From positions 1,056,001 to 1,116,000 of the forward strand of contig CM060731.1 of NCBI GenBank assembly GCA_030704615.1: a stretch of 60,000 nt of DNA, read 5' to 3'. The notes under the pieces are model-generated. The model was not told where the DNA came from. It made no database searches and saw only the letters and a program-made list of their open reading frames with translations. Both the position numbers and the translations under genes were made by a program. Shown piece by piece: positions 21,102 to 31,430 of the stretch; within the stretch, counting starts at the first letter, position 1; each line of letters starts with the position of its first letter. This stretch comes from Takakia lepidozioides (lineage: Eukaryota > Streptophyta > Takakiopsida > Takakiales > Takakiaceae).

Positions 21102-21374
21102 CTTAGCCCCCGCCAAAGCGTTTGTCATTTTCCTCTCCATATTTTGCTGAAAAATCTGAAACCCCTCCCATCCACGCCTGACATAAGCACTCTCCAACCT
21201 CATCATGTCCCTACCCTTGAAATAATCCACTACCATTTTTTTCACCATATCCAAGGCATCCGGACCCGGGTGGTCTAGCTTGTTGACCTGGCTATCCCGC
21301 TCGTGGGCACGTTTTCTCTTCCTCCGCCCCCCAGACGACCCCGCCCCAGAACTTGAATTCACAACCCCCGACAT
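21102..21374 (-). pseudogene. ORF2 of the hAT element, truncated by element B
   Basis: From the ATG at 21374 the minus strand encodes a Gly/Ser-rich start (MSGVVNSSSGAGSSGGRR), a basic KRKRAHERD patch that could act as a nuclear signal, and then VNKLDHPGPDALDMVKKMVV, DYFKGRDMMRLESAYVRR and GWEGFQIFQQNMERKM. The frame is cut by the LTR of element B at 21101. The family is not recognised. A diverged homologue sits at 49754-50036, where the same blocks appear as VNKIDYPGKEALKCVKEVVR and LQSAYVQYGLDGFRNFQRKL; it continues further, suggesting a full length near 160-170 residues. Its position, convergent with the transposase and behind its own palindrome array, suggests an accessory transposition or regulatory protein. 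That role is inference. Confidence 0.65.
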
Positions 21375-21696
21375 TGTATAAATTTTTGCCCACTACAGGG
21401 TCCAAAACCTCAGAAAACGGCAATGAACGCGTGTGGATGGTGTCTTCGTAGTTTTCTGCAAAAAAACAGTCCGCCAGAGATCCGAAAACGGCAAAACAGT
21501 GATACGATGATTGAACTGTGAACAAGTGTGTGGGACTGACCAATAGAAAACCGACAAAACCTCCCCCCCCCCCCAAATAATCACCTTTGCACTTCCCATT
21601 GGCAGTGCCAAGCAACGAAGTCAGAAAGGACTACAGGATGCCAAAGAACCGCACCACGAAATGGGCAAAAGTAGTCAGAGAAGGAGGGGGGAATGG

Positions 21697-21704
21697 TTTA
21701 TATA
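21697..21704 (-). promoter_or_regulatory. TATA box of ORF2
   Basis: TATATAAA on the minus strand, about 320 bp before the ORF2 ATG and 255 bp inside the right palindrome array. It mirrors the layout of the transposase promoter at the other end. Confidence 0.5.
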
Positions 21705-21958
21705 GGCGCCCACCAGCCCCCCCCAAAAAAAAATGGCATTATGCTTGAAAAGGCGCGACTAGCCAGTCGCACCTCGCCACGCGCACCCACATGGGAGAGG
21801 TCAAGGGTTCAAAACCACCTCCCCCCATCCCATTTGTTTCGTTTTTCCTGACCCGTGGCACCTCGCCACGTGGCTGGCTAGACGCCGCTTCATGATTAAA
21901 AAATTAAAACAAAACGCCACACGGCGGGTCCCTGGATTTTTAAGAAAACAAAAAACAT

Positions 21959-22596
21959 GCGACCGCCGCATGGCGGTCGCTATATTTATAAAAACAAAAA
22001 GAGCGACCGCCACATGGCGGTCGCTGTGTTTTTTTTTAATATATTAAATAAGCGACCGCCTACTGGCGGTCGCTTAATTCAAGATTCAAAATATAAATAA
22101 GCGACCGCCGTTAAATGGCGGTCGCTTCATTTTTAAAAATATATTAAGTAAGCGACTGCCAAATGGTGGTCGCTGTATTTTTCAAAAATTAACTGAAGAA
22201 GCGACCGCCAAACGGCAGTCGCTTTATTTAAGAATAAAAATAAAAATAAACGGCCGCTGCTAAATGGCGGTCGCTAAATTTTAAAAATATATATAGCGAC
22301 CGCCACATGGCGGTCGCTGTATTTTTATAGAATATATCAATGATATAATAATAATAATATAATAAAGTGCGAGCGACCACCAATCTGGGCGGTCACTTCA
22401 TTTAAAACATAATAAATTTCAACCGACCGCCAATGTAGGCGGTCGCTTCATTTATAAATAAATAAATTACCGGCGACCGCCAATATAGGCAGTCGTTTAA
22501 TTTAACAAAATATTAAATTACAAGCGACCGCCAATATGGGCGGTAGTTTTTATTTTAAACTAATAAATTATATGCGACCGCCAATATAGGGTGGAC
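21959..22596. repeat. Right subterminal array of GCGACCGCC palindromes
   Basis: Thirteen palindromes of the same family as the left array, at a tighter and more regular spacing of about 43-52 bp (starting near 21959, 22001, 22051, 22101, 22153, 22200, 22293, 22424, 22473, 22523, 22574). Stems are GCGACCGCC/GGCGGTCGC with one-arm variants. Linkers are A/T-rich. No protein-coding frame crosses it. Confidence 0.9.
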
Positions 22597-22739
22597 ACAT
22601 TTTTTTAAATGAATTAATAAATATTAATAATTGGCCACGTCTGTCTTACACCGTGGCTGTCATGTCATTACAAATGGTAGAAGTAAATCGTAAAAGTCAA
22701 ATGTAAAAAAATTTACATTGTAAACGTCCGGATTCGACG

Positions 22740-22787
22740 TGACGTGATGTGACGTGACGGCCGATGTGTCAGCGCCACATCACGTCA
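22740..22787. repeat. Right terminal hairpin
   Basis: TGACGTGATGTG (22740-22751) and CACATCACGTCA (22776-22787) form a perfect 12-bp inverted repeat about 15 bp from the right terminus. Like the left hairpin it is rich in TGACG, but the stem sequence differs. Confidence 0.8.
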
Positions 22788-22791
22788 AGAA

Positions 22792-22802
22792 TGATAACTA
22801 GG
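22792..22802 (-). repeat. Right terminal inverted repeat of hAT element
   Basis: TGATAACTAGG, whose reverse complement CCTAGTTATCA pairs with the left end CCCGGTTATCA. Confidence 0.8.
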
Positions 22803-22810
22803 CTATACAA
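22803..22810. repeat. Right 8-bp target site duplication CTATACAA
   Basis: Identical to 7966-7973, directly outside the right terminal repeat. Confidence 0.85.
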
Positions 22811-23785
22811 TTCAGCTACAGGAACAACAATAGCATCAAACACCTAGCAGTAAATAGGATTTGTTACATTGCTTGTGACAGCTCCAATCAGTTAGTTGGT
22901 GGTTAGTCAGTTGGAGATTATTTAGTTGGTGATCAGTTTACGAGTGCTTTACAGTAAATCGTCAGAAGCACCACAGCCCGTCACAGATGAAAAAACGTCA
23001 TTTTCTCCATCAACGTACTCGCCACCGAGCCACTCTCCATAAACATACGAGCAGCATACTTACTCCCCAACTGGATACTTTCAGCATCTTACTCCAGGGT
23101 CAGTTATTTGGACATTATGTTTTGAAGAGCATACGAGTAATTCGTGATCTTCGCGATTCACTGAAAGTCTGCAAGACCACCAATTCTTCGAGAAGTACAG
23201 CTGAACTTCGGTCGCACAAGACATTGTTGGTTGGCGTAATATTGGAGGATATTTTTTGTGAGGTCATCACCATATCAACGATTCTCGAGACAACATTTCA
23301 ATGACTTCTTTCATCTTCTGCTGACGAAAACCTTCATAACAACGGAAGAATACAAATTTGAAAATGGTCCCTCCAACCTTGTCAAAATATCGTGATTTTG
23401 GGAAATGACTTTCCTCAAACTATTTTCATCATAAGTACGTCGGCCGACATCGTCTTGTGCTATCGGAGTTCAGCCCTCCTTCTAGAAGTTAATACTCTCA
23501 TTGACATGGTTTACGTTACTTGTATTGGTCTATGCCGCATGAGGCGAGACTTACTCAAATTGACATGGTTCTGAAATAAAACCTAGTTGTCTATCATCAA
23601 TGTCTCCCCATTGTCTTTCATTTCATTTCATGGTATTATGTCATTGTGCCATGTTTTGCTCACATATTTGATTGATTTGTCTTGTACGTTACATAGTAAC
23701 GGCCTTCGTAAGCTCAGTCGCGGTTACGAATATGACTGGCGCTCCAATCATCCATCAGGCCGCGGATCATGAAGCGAGTTATCTC
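22811..23785. other. Non-coding flank, no recognised gene
   Basis: Short open frames exist (for example 22987-23304 on the plus strand) but show no family motif, splice structure or compositional sign of coding. Presumably the host target sequence that continued from 7965 before the hAT insertion. Confidence 0.4.
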
Positions 23786-23789
23786 CCGA

Positions 23790-24010
23790 CACCCATTTTT
23801 TTAATTTATTTTTTAATGTAATGGAAACACTTGGGAGCGACAGCTCGCAAATCAGGCCCCCTTAATAGTATAACCTCTTTCACAGTAACCCCGCCATGTG
23901 GCGTTGGAATGGGACACCACCCAGGAACATACCACATTCGTCAGTAGCAAGATTTGACCCCATAATCATCTGGGTGGCACTCAGTGCACTTCACCAACTG
24001 AGCTACTGAC
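23790..24010 (-). repeat. tRNA-like SINE head and body (or tRNA pseudogene)
   Basis: On the minus strand from 24010: GTCAGTAGCTCAGTTGG (A-box-like TAGCTCAGTTGG), then GGGGTCAAATCT (B-box-like) and GCTACTGAC, which pairs with the start over 9 bases like an acceptor stem. About 150 bp of unrelated body follows, ending in an A-rich stretch (TTAAAAAATAAATT, near 23800-23815). An RNA polymerase III promoter followed by a non-tRNA body and an A-rich end is the SINE layout. No clear target duplication is seen, so a decayed tRNA gene remains possible. Confidence 0.5.
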
Positions 24011-24012
24011 TG

Positions 24013-24290
24013 TTAGTATATCATTCAACTCTTATTCAACGTCGAGTTTACAGTGAAACTTGCTTTATGAGCCAAATAGAAACTGTTTTTTCTCTTGAAG
24101 TTTATACATAATGTTTCTTTATTGTCATATTATATATTAATAGACAAATAATTATTTATATCTTTATATTTATATTAAAAATGATCCATTTAAATTCATT
24201 TAAATGATTGAAAAAATACATATTTAGATATTTCTCCTTATTTCTGGACCAAACTTTAATCCAGATTTACTTAAAATTGTGTTGCTTGCA
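24013..24290. other. AT-rich spacer
   Basis: Very A/T-rich sequence with no gene or repeat structure recognised. Confidence 0.4.
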
Positions 24291-24299
24291 AATGAAGGG

Positions 24300-25375
24300 A
24301 GAGACCCCTACATCTAAGGTCCTCTCTGCCCTTCCCTAGGCTTCACCTGAGCCCCTTTGTTGCCTTGAACACGTTGAGGTAGTGGCTGGCTAGGAGCACC
24401 ACTACCCCATGATGCCTCCTTCGCAAATCCCACTATAACCACTCGTTCTTCCACCATGTTGAGTTCTATTCACTCTGCCAGCAAAAACGCATTTGCTAAG
24501 GTGGGTTGGGCCGCTTGTAGGAGAGTTGCATCCCGCATCCTTCTCCTCAGCTCCTTGTCCAATATCCCGTACCAGAACTGGACTGCCTGAGCCTCTGTAA
24601 CCCCTTGGGTTACATTTATCAAGCGCCTCATGCGAGTGAAAGCCTCCTTCAAGCTCTTAGTAGGCTTCCTCTAGAACTCTTGTAAGCTCCTCAACTTCTC
24701 TGTCCTTACCCCTTGGTAGTTCATTCTCAACTCTTCGAAGAACTCCACAACAGGGTTGAAGGCAGGCACCGCCACTGGTGCTGGTGCAGCAGTAGCTTGG
24801 GTGGACGTCATAGTTGTTGTACCACTAGTCCCACTACTGCTCGTGGAAGCTGCTGTTGTAGCTGTTGCTACTGGTGCAGCTGCCGGTGTGGCTGCTGCCC
24901 TTGTGCCTCTAGTGATAGAGACATAGTTGGGTGACCAGTACATCCTCCACTCCTCGATCTTAACATCGTGCCCCCGCCTAAACTCATGGTAATCATCCAT
25001 GGGCGACCCCTCAAGGTGCTGAAATAGCCCCTTCCATGCCATAAAAGGCGTAAACAGTTGTGGATTGCGCATTTGCTGCAAGTCACACCAACTATCAAAC
25101 TCTTGAATGAAATCATCCAACTCAATGGTGCCCACCGCCCCAGAGTATCTTCGTGGCCCCTTGGTGGCTCCATACATCTCCTCCATTGTGTCCCACAACA
25201 ATGGCAAGGAAACAACTTGCACCGCCGGTGTGAATTCTCCTGATTCACAATCCGAATCAGAACCTTCCGTAGAAAATACAGGAGAGGAAGGTGGCCTAAA
25301 CCGCGCACCTCGTCTCGTATACCCACTAGTATCGCTAGTGCTCGTACCGGCACTTTCCCCAGCAACTAGTGACAC
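24300..25375 (-). pseudogene. Retrotransposon gag fragment
   Basis: The minus strand from 25375 gives a Ser/Thr-rich start (SGYTRRGARFRPPSSPVF), then ELDDFIQEFDSWCDLQQM and FTPFMAWKGLFQHLEGSP, an Ala/Thr-rich linker, and after a stop near 24672 a typical gag stretch (SLKEAFTRMRRLINVTQGVT, AVQFWYGILDKELRRRM). No protease or pol follows, so this is an isolated piece of a Ty3/gypsy-type gag, of a different family from A/B and C1/C2. Confidence 0.65.
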
Positions 25376-25379
25376 CTCC

Positions 25380-27590
25380 GTGTTGACAAACTGACACTCA
25401 ACCGGTCATGAACCTATCTCTAACCCCCTCTCCACAAGGTAACCGGGTAGAGAACCTGATGCGGCTTATGGTTTGGAATACTAGGTTCTTAACATAGCCT
25501 GCACCTGCACCTGCATCCACCGTAGGCATTCCTATGGTTGGCTGGTCATCACCTCCAACCTCACCACCGGAGAAACAAAGATGGTCTGACTGGTCATCAA
25601 CCCAGCCTCACCATCAACATCATGCTCTAGGGTTGGATCGGCGATCAAGCCCGAATCAACCACCTATAAAATCAAACGCCCACACAAAACTAGCATGACG
25701 CACAATCAAGCATGCAGGTGTGGAGGGGATCCAAACACAAGAATGAAAACAACAACTCCCCCACACCAAAAATAACTCCACAGTGTCGCTCCTGCAAGGA
25801 CACCCCAGCCCAAACCCGGACTGGCTCTTGCCTCCACCTACGGAAAGGTCTCGGCCTACAGAGAAGGTGAAAAACTACGAGGAAGAGAAGCTAAAGCAAT
25901 GCTCAACCCCAGCACGCTCTCATCCCAACACCCTTTGTTTTCCTCTCTTCTCTCACTTGCATGACCATGAGAGCATCCTGTAGACACTCCTCAAACCGCC
26001 CTCCACGAGCTCATGAAACTTGGCCTCCAAGGCCCCATGCAAGCCTCCACACGCCAGTGCCTCCTTATGTCCACCATCCATTCAATGGAACCACATCAGG
26101 AAACCACGCCATTCACTAAAGGTTAAAAAATGGAGCAAATAGAGGTACATATAGGCCCCAACAACATTCTGTCCAAAGGAATTACCTGCAGGCTAGTCTC
26201 CCCCATAGTTAAGAATTGGGCTGAAAACCCGAAAAGATTACCTGCAGGGAAGTAATCCCCTTTGTTAAAATGCAACAGGGAGGCAATTCCGACTTTTCTG
26301 CTGGATCAGCTAGCTCAAAACCGTTGTTCTTCAGAGCCCAGCCTCCCCATCTAGGTCCCACGAAACGAGTGATTTTTTTTTTTTTTTTTTTCCACTCTGC
26401 CTGTTCGCGGCCTTCCATGACTCTAACCGCCACGACTCCTCACGGCCCGCCCTAGGCGCTCGTTGGCCACGGGCTGCCCTGTGATACCCCGTGGTACCAC
26501 GCCCACGAGCCTTCACGGCCCGCCATCCCCACGATCTGGTCACCGTGCCAACCCGTGGTGTCCGCACCACGGCTTTCCACGGTCACGGTCAACAGTTCCC
26601 TGCGTTCCCAGGAATTCCACATGAGTTCCCATACGTTCCCGATCGCTCCCAGGATGTTCCCACGCATTCCTGAGCTCTCCCCGAGCTGGGGTTTGCTCCT
26701 GCACCTGCTATCGCTGAGCTATGGCTTCTGCGGAGTCATCAGCCCCGTCGCCCTGCACTCCTGAGCTCTCACGGCCCACTAGAGGCGCCCCCAACTCAAC
26801 AAGCAAGCTATATGCTGCCCAACAAGCTCCATTTCTTCATGAAGCTCACAAAAAACAAATCTGAAAATACACACCTTTACAAACTTGGTGCACATGCACT
26901 TCTCATGCATATCCCCTGGCTCTAGGACGCCTCACTGCTGCCCTTCTAGCCCCCGCTCTTGCCACTCCAAGAGCCCTCACCGTGCTAGAGTTTCAGATTG
27001 AATTTTCCAACTCAAGCACATGCTTCATAAGTGCACTGATTTGCACACAAGAAGGACCAGCCCCCTCTCTTCACTCATACCTCTTCATGAGCTTGGAGCT
27101 GAAGCTCCCAACAGGCTGCGATGCATCCCCTCGCAGCTCCACTATTCGGCTGCTCCTCATCTACCCACAACAACTGATTTCAGGCAGAAATACCTGGAGC
27201 TGATCATATCATCTCCAACCTGCAACACGCTAGTTTCCCATGCGTAGCCCACATTCTTGCAGCTCGTTAACTCGGCCTGCAACTGAAGAAGACGACCACC
27301 AGTTCGCCCACTCGTGGTGAGCATCTCCTCCGCTTCACACTAGAAGCCCAAACTTGGTTGCCATAGCATTGAGCTATGCAACACTGACCACCTCTCTATC
27401 CATTGCAAACCTGCAACCTGTTCGCCTTCGCACTCTATCCGCTTTGGATAGGCTCATGCACGGATCCCTGCACTCTAGGCTGAACCGCTTCTCATGATTT
27501 GAAAACACATCACAGCCGCAACACACCATAGTCGGCTTACTAAAACTGCCATAGCCTCACATTGCAAACTATATGTACACTACCAAAATA
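25380..27590. other. Non-coding, repeat-derived sequence
   Basis: No convincing gene. It contains a T-run at about 26372-26390 and a stretch of closely spaced GTTCCC/TTCCCA words at about 26590-26670, and CACGGCCC-rich segments near 26440-26530. Probably the untranslated remains of the gag-bearing element at its left. Confidence 0.4.
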
Positions 27591-27591
27591 T

Positions 27592-27762
27592 ACCCTTCCC
27601 CTTCCTCGGGCTAGACGAGCCATACACTTACTTAGGAATCCAATTAGTACCCTTCCTCTTCCTCGGGCTAGACGAGCCATACACTTACTTAGGAATCCAA
27701 TTAGTACCCTTCCTCTTCCTCGGGCTAGACGAGCCATACACTTACTTAGGAATCCAATTAGT
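27592..27762. repeat. 57-bp tandem repeat, three copies
   Basis: Units at 27592, 27649 and 27706 begin ACCCTTCC and continue CCTCGGGCTAGACGAGCC, differing by about one base. The unit is a multiple of three and open in several frames, but no gene context supports translation. Confidence 0.85.
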
Positions 27763-27949
27763 ACCCTCACTCACTTGACACATCCAAAAAGAGTCTACAT
27801 TCCACAAAAAGTGGATGCCCAAGGGGGTGGTCGAGTAGCATTCTCTTGCTGCATTTGTGCAGGGAGTAGGATTCTTGCTGCATTTTGCTGATCATCTTGT
27901 TGAAATTGAATTTTGTTTCATTGCATCTGTCGCAGGCTCTAGCTTTGAA

Positions 27950-28760
27950 GCTTGCTGGCCTCATTGGTGTACCAGGTGAGTATTGTTTAAAGATGTGCTA
28001 CCTCTTCTTCTGACTCATGTGTATAGTGTTGATGCATCAAGGGACAACGGGGGGGGACACTCTGTAGATCTCAACACTCTTTATACTCTGCTAGAACTTA
28101 GGCATCCAAATGGAGGCTGCGTTGCACAACGCTCTCACCGAGGCGTCTCACGAGCGCAGTCCCAAGAGGCATGGCTGATTCCCTTTGCAAATGAATCAGG
28201 TATCACCTTTGAGCACATGTTATTCTGGATGGTAAACTTGTTTATATTGTAAGGCCAATGACATCACCAATGTCCTAGAAGTACCTATCCGTGAAGATGT
28301 TTCAGCTTTGCTTGCATTGTTTCACTCTTTACATTTTGCCTGTCACTTTGGGGTACGCAAGACTATTGCTCGATTGCGCGAAATGTATCATTAGGTTGGT
28401 CTGAATAACGATGTCGCTCAATTTATCGAACTTACTATTTGTCAAGTTAATCGTGCTTTGCGCCGGGAAGCCAGCTCTCAAAATCCTTCAACCCATCCCT
28501 GCCTCTCAGCCCTTTGCTTGAGTTTGAACGGATATCTTGGGGCCTCTGACACTAGCAGCTTAGGACATTGTTACATTGTCGTAGCGACTGACTACCTGTC
28601 CAAGTGGGTCGAGCTCCGTCCTTTGGCTAGCAAAGACAGTGATTCGGTAGTGGAATTCTTTACGAGGACATCATCATGCGCCATGGCTGCCCCCGTGAGA
28701 TCCTCATTGACAATGGTACTGAATTCTGCAGTGCTTTGATGGGTATTCTATGCATGCACA
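27950..28760 (+). pseudogene. Ty3/gypsy integrase fragment
   Basis: Frames in the plus strand read HSLHFACHFGVRKTIARLRE (the H2C2 zinc-binding region with the His pair; the Cys pair is decayed to ELTICQVNR), then YIVVATDYLSKWVELRPLAS, and in another frame HGCPREILIDNGTEFCSALM, the second catalytic Asp region. Several stops and shifts interrupt it. It is unlike the integrase of A/B and closer in style to that of C2. Confidence 0.6.
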
Positions 28761-28849
28761 TGGATATAAGCACTTAGTTACTTCACCCTATCTCACTCTC
28801 AATGAAGTACAAATAATGTGTACTCTTACTCTCACTCCTGGGATGAACC

Positions 28850-29850
28850 ATCATGGTATTCACAAGATTTTGTTAAGATCACTCCATCCTATAGTGACCT
28901 CGTCTCCTTAAGCCTTCTTGACGGTTTTTATCTCAAAACACAAAATGACATTCCAACATACCTTAACAGTCATGTACACATTAATAGCCTATGCAATTCA
29001 GACCACTACCCCGTTTCAGTCAACTTCCCACCATCCCTCATCCCCTTCAGACCCATCCCACCCATACATGTCCCACCACCGCAATCTAGAATTTTATCCC
29101 CACTCCCCCAAAATAACATAGCCACCTTTCTAAAACACTTCCAACCAAGATCCTCATACCACACGATAAAACTAGCCGACATACTCTCCGAAGCAAACCT
29201 TGCGCAATCCCCTGAAGAAGCTTGGGCCGAATCTGAGTTCATACTCACCACCTCTATGCAAGAAATGACCAAAATTGTCATTGCCACCTGCTCTGCCCCT
29301 CCTGAAATTCCACAAACTACACGTTCAAAACAAAATGGTGGTTATCTTACACGTACTTAGAAACGCACATGGACATCACATCTTAACACATACCATACGA
29401 TAAGACGAGCCCTCACCATTATCCCTACCACTACCCCCATACACCCCGGGAATAATTGGGCAACAGACCCTCGTATCACCTGCCTAAATACCCTAACAAC
29501 ATGTCAAGCACTTATGCCCCCACCTGTCAATCCCCAAGATATTCCTAACTAGATAGCTGCTCTCTCCAAAGTTGGCAGAGATGCAAAAAAAACCGCTTAC
29601 AGTATTACCAAACAAAAAGTCGCCGCCAATCACAAAAAATTTGTCTCCTCTTTCAACCAACTGTTACGCGACCACCCCAAAAAAGCTCACAAAGCCATCT
29701 TCAACCCCGCCCTCAACCCACCTATCGACTGTTTCAAACACCGGCATGGCCACCTGCTTACCAATTACTAAAGCAGAAGGCTGGTCCTCTACTGTGAGTG
29801 CTCCTTCATCCAGCAGATCTTCGAGTTTGTTGGGTGTCGCAGCCACCTGT
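28850..29850 (+). pseudogene. LINE fragment, copy 1 (endonuclease end and linker)
   Basis: The frame gives SLLDGFYLKTQNDIPTYL and NSLCNSDHYPVSVNFPPSL. SDHYPV is the closing His motif of the apurinic-type LINE endonuclease. The pre-RT linker KLADILSEANLAQSPEEAW and MQEMTKIVIATCSAPPEIP follows. After a stop at 29360, a shifted frame reads SITKQKVAANHKKFVSSF and PKKAHKAIFNP. No reverse transcriptase is present. The same blocks recur on the minus strand at 33.7-32.5 kb. Confidence 0.7.
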
Positions 29851-29879
29851 GGTACAGATCATGAATGCTAGAACGTGAG

Positions 29880-31430
29880 CCTAAGAAATCGTGAGCAGAA
29901 AAAAAGTGCTCACGCTCATGAGGGTTTAATCAGAGCTGGGGGCCTATAACCGCGGATCGAAGTTATATATAGCATCTAAAACCACGGCCATGACATGGAA
30001 ACGAGTAGGGTGTAGGAACAAATTGTCCTTGTTTCCCGCTTTATATTTTGTATGTTTTTTAAAAAACAATTGTCACTAATATGATAAACAATTCTGAAAG
30101 TCAATGATACTGTCAAACAAAACACCATAGAAATATAAAAACAATTTTATGCTGTTCGTCGCTTTATATTTTGGATCAAATATCCATTATTTGTCAGTCG
30201 TATAATTTTGTTATTTTGGAGGTGAATAAAATTGTCAAAATGATAATTAAGGATAAATTAAATTAATGAAATTAAAAAAAAAACACACACACAACCCCCA
30301 TGAAAATCTAGAAATAGATTTTCGAGGTTTCCCGCTTTTTATTTTGGATCATTTTTGCATTATTTTCACTTTGAAAATTTTTGTACATTAAAAGTGAATG
30401 ACATTGCTCAATCTCACATAAATTTTGTTGCTTTCTCAATCAGTGACACTGTCAAATCAAACACCATGGCAATGCACACCTAATTTGAAAACAAATTTTG
30501 AAATATTCATTTGTATTTTTACATATCTAATGACTAAGACATTCGATTTGAAGCACAGGTTAGCACATGTTAGCAAAACAGAACTTTATAAGGTAGAGTC
30601 ATCCAAGAAAACATGAGTGGTGACCGAGGACATTGTCAATTTTGGTTGTCTCTATGTTCAGACAGGTCCTTTTAGTAGGGGCGGAGCTCCGCCCTCCGCC
30701 CTCCTACCGTTTTCACCGCTAAACTTAGTATCCATGATCTTTTTCCTAGGGTTCCGTTATATGTTTAACTATTCTAGATTCTTTCTTATCAATTTATGTC
30801 GGCCCGGCTATTTCTACCCAGACTACCGCTCCAACGCACGGGGGGGTCACTATATGTATTTTTTTCATATCACGTGCGTACAAAGGTATATTTATACTAG
30901 GCTATATTTTTAAAAATTTGCATTTTTTTCCACCCTATCTTTAGGTAATATTGTAAAACCCTTGTTTTCTAACACCCTATTTTTCTTATAATTTTAATTA
31001 ATTAGACCCTATTTTAAATTGTCTTTTTAAATAATTGCAAAATTTTAAAGCATGTACGCAATCAAGTACATTCTATATATCATAAGTCAAATGCCACACC
31101 GAAGAAAAAGTTTAATTTTCATTAGCCACGAACTCATTCAAAACCGCATCATCACTTAGATCTAAAGAGTACAAGTTTTGAGATGGTTCAAATGCCATAG
31201 TCACTGTTGATATTATTTGAATTTCAGGTGACCTCTACCTGATTTCATCTCGATGGATTAGAGCTGGATGAAATATGATAAACTTCACAAAGATGGATAC
31301 ATTATACTATAGATAAAATCCTTTAATACATTAATTTTTTTAAGTAAAACTCTGGATTTTTTGTGATATTTAAAAAAAAAAAAAAAAAAAACTGGGTGAA
31401 AGGATATTGCCTTACCATATTTTCTAAGTA
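29880..31430. other. AT-rich non-coding region with degenerate repeats
   Basis: A CCCGCTTTATATTTTG-type word recurs at about 30037, 30169 and 30330, and ACTGTCAAAYMAAACACCATRG recurs at about 30111 and 30449, so two or three diverged ~330-bp units are stacked. A CGGAGCTCCG palindrome with CCGCCCTCCGCCCTCC lies near 30680-30710. No gene is seen; an A-run lies near 31372-31390. Confidence 0.45.

Larger units (their letters stand above)
7974..22802. mobile_element. Large hAT-type DNA transposon with nested retrotransposons
   Basis: The element is bounded by perfect 8-bp duplications and 11-bp imperfect inverted termini (CCCGGTTATCA at left, CCTAGTTATCA at right read inward). Moving inward from each end there is a terminal hairpin, a long palindrome array, a TATA box and a gene. 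The left gene (plus strand) is a BED-finger/DUF659-type hAT transposase; the right gene (minus strand) is ORF2, of unknown function. Two Ty3/gypsy insertions (A and B) occupy about 10.5 kb of the 14.8 kb, so the original element was roughly 4.3 kb or more, allowing for deletions at the insertion points. The transposase is broken, so this copy cannot move by itself, though its ends look intact enough to be acted on in trans. The 8-bp duplication, the finger and the FWKK-type segment all point independently to the hAT superfamily. Confidence 0.85.

Noticed and set aside
21801-21850. tRNA gene suggested by GGGTTCAAAACC
   Set aside because: Only a B-box-like word is present; no A box, cloverleaf or acceptor pairing could be drawn.
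27540-27891. A repeat protein built of 19-residue units
   Set aside because: The 57-bp unit is open on both strands simply because its length is a multiple of three; no promoter, homology or gene context.
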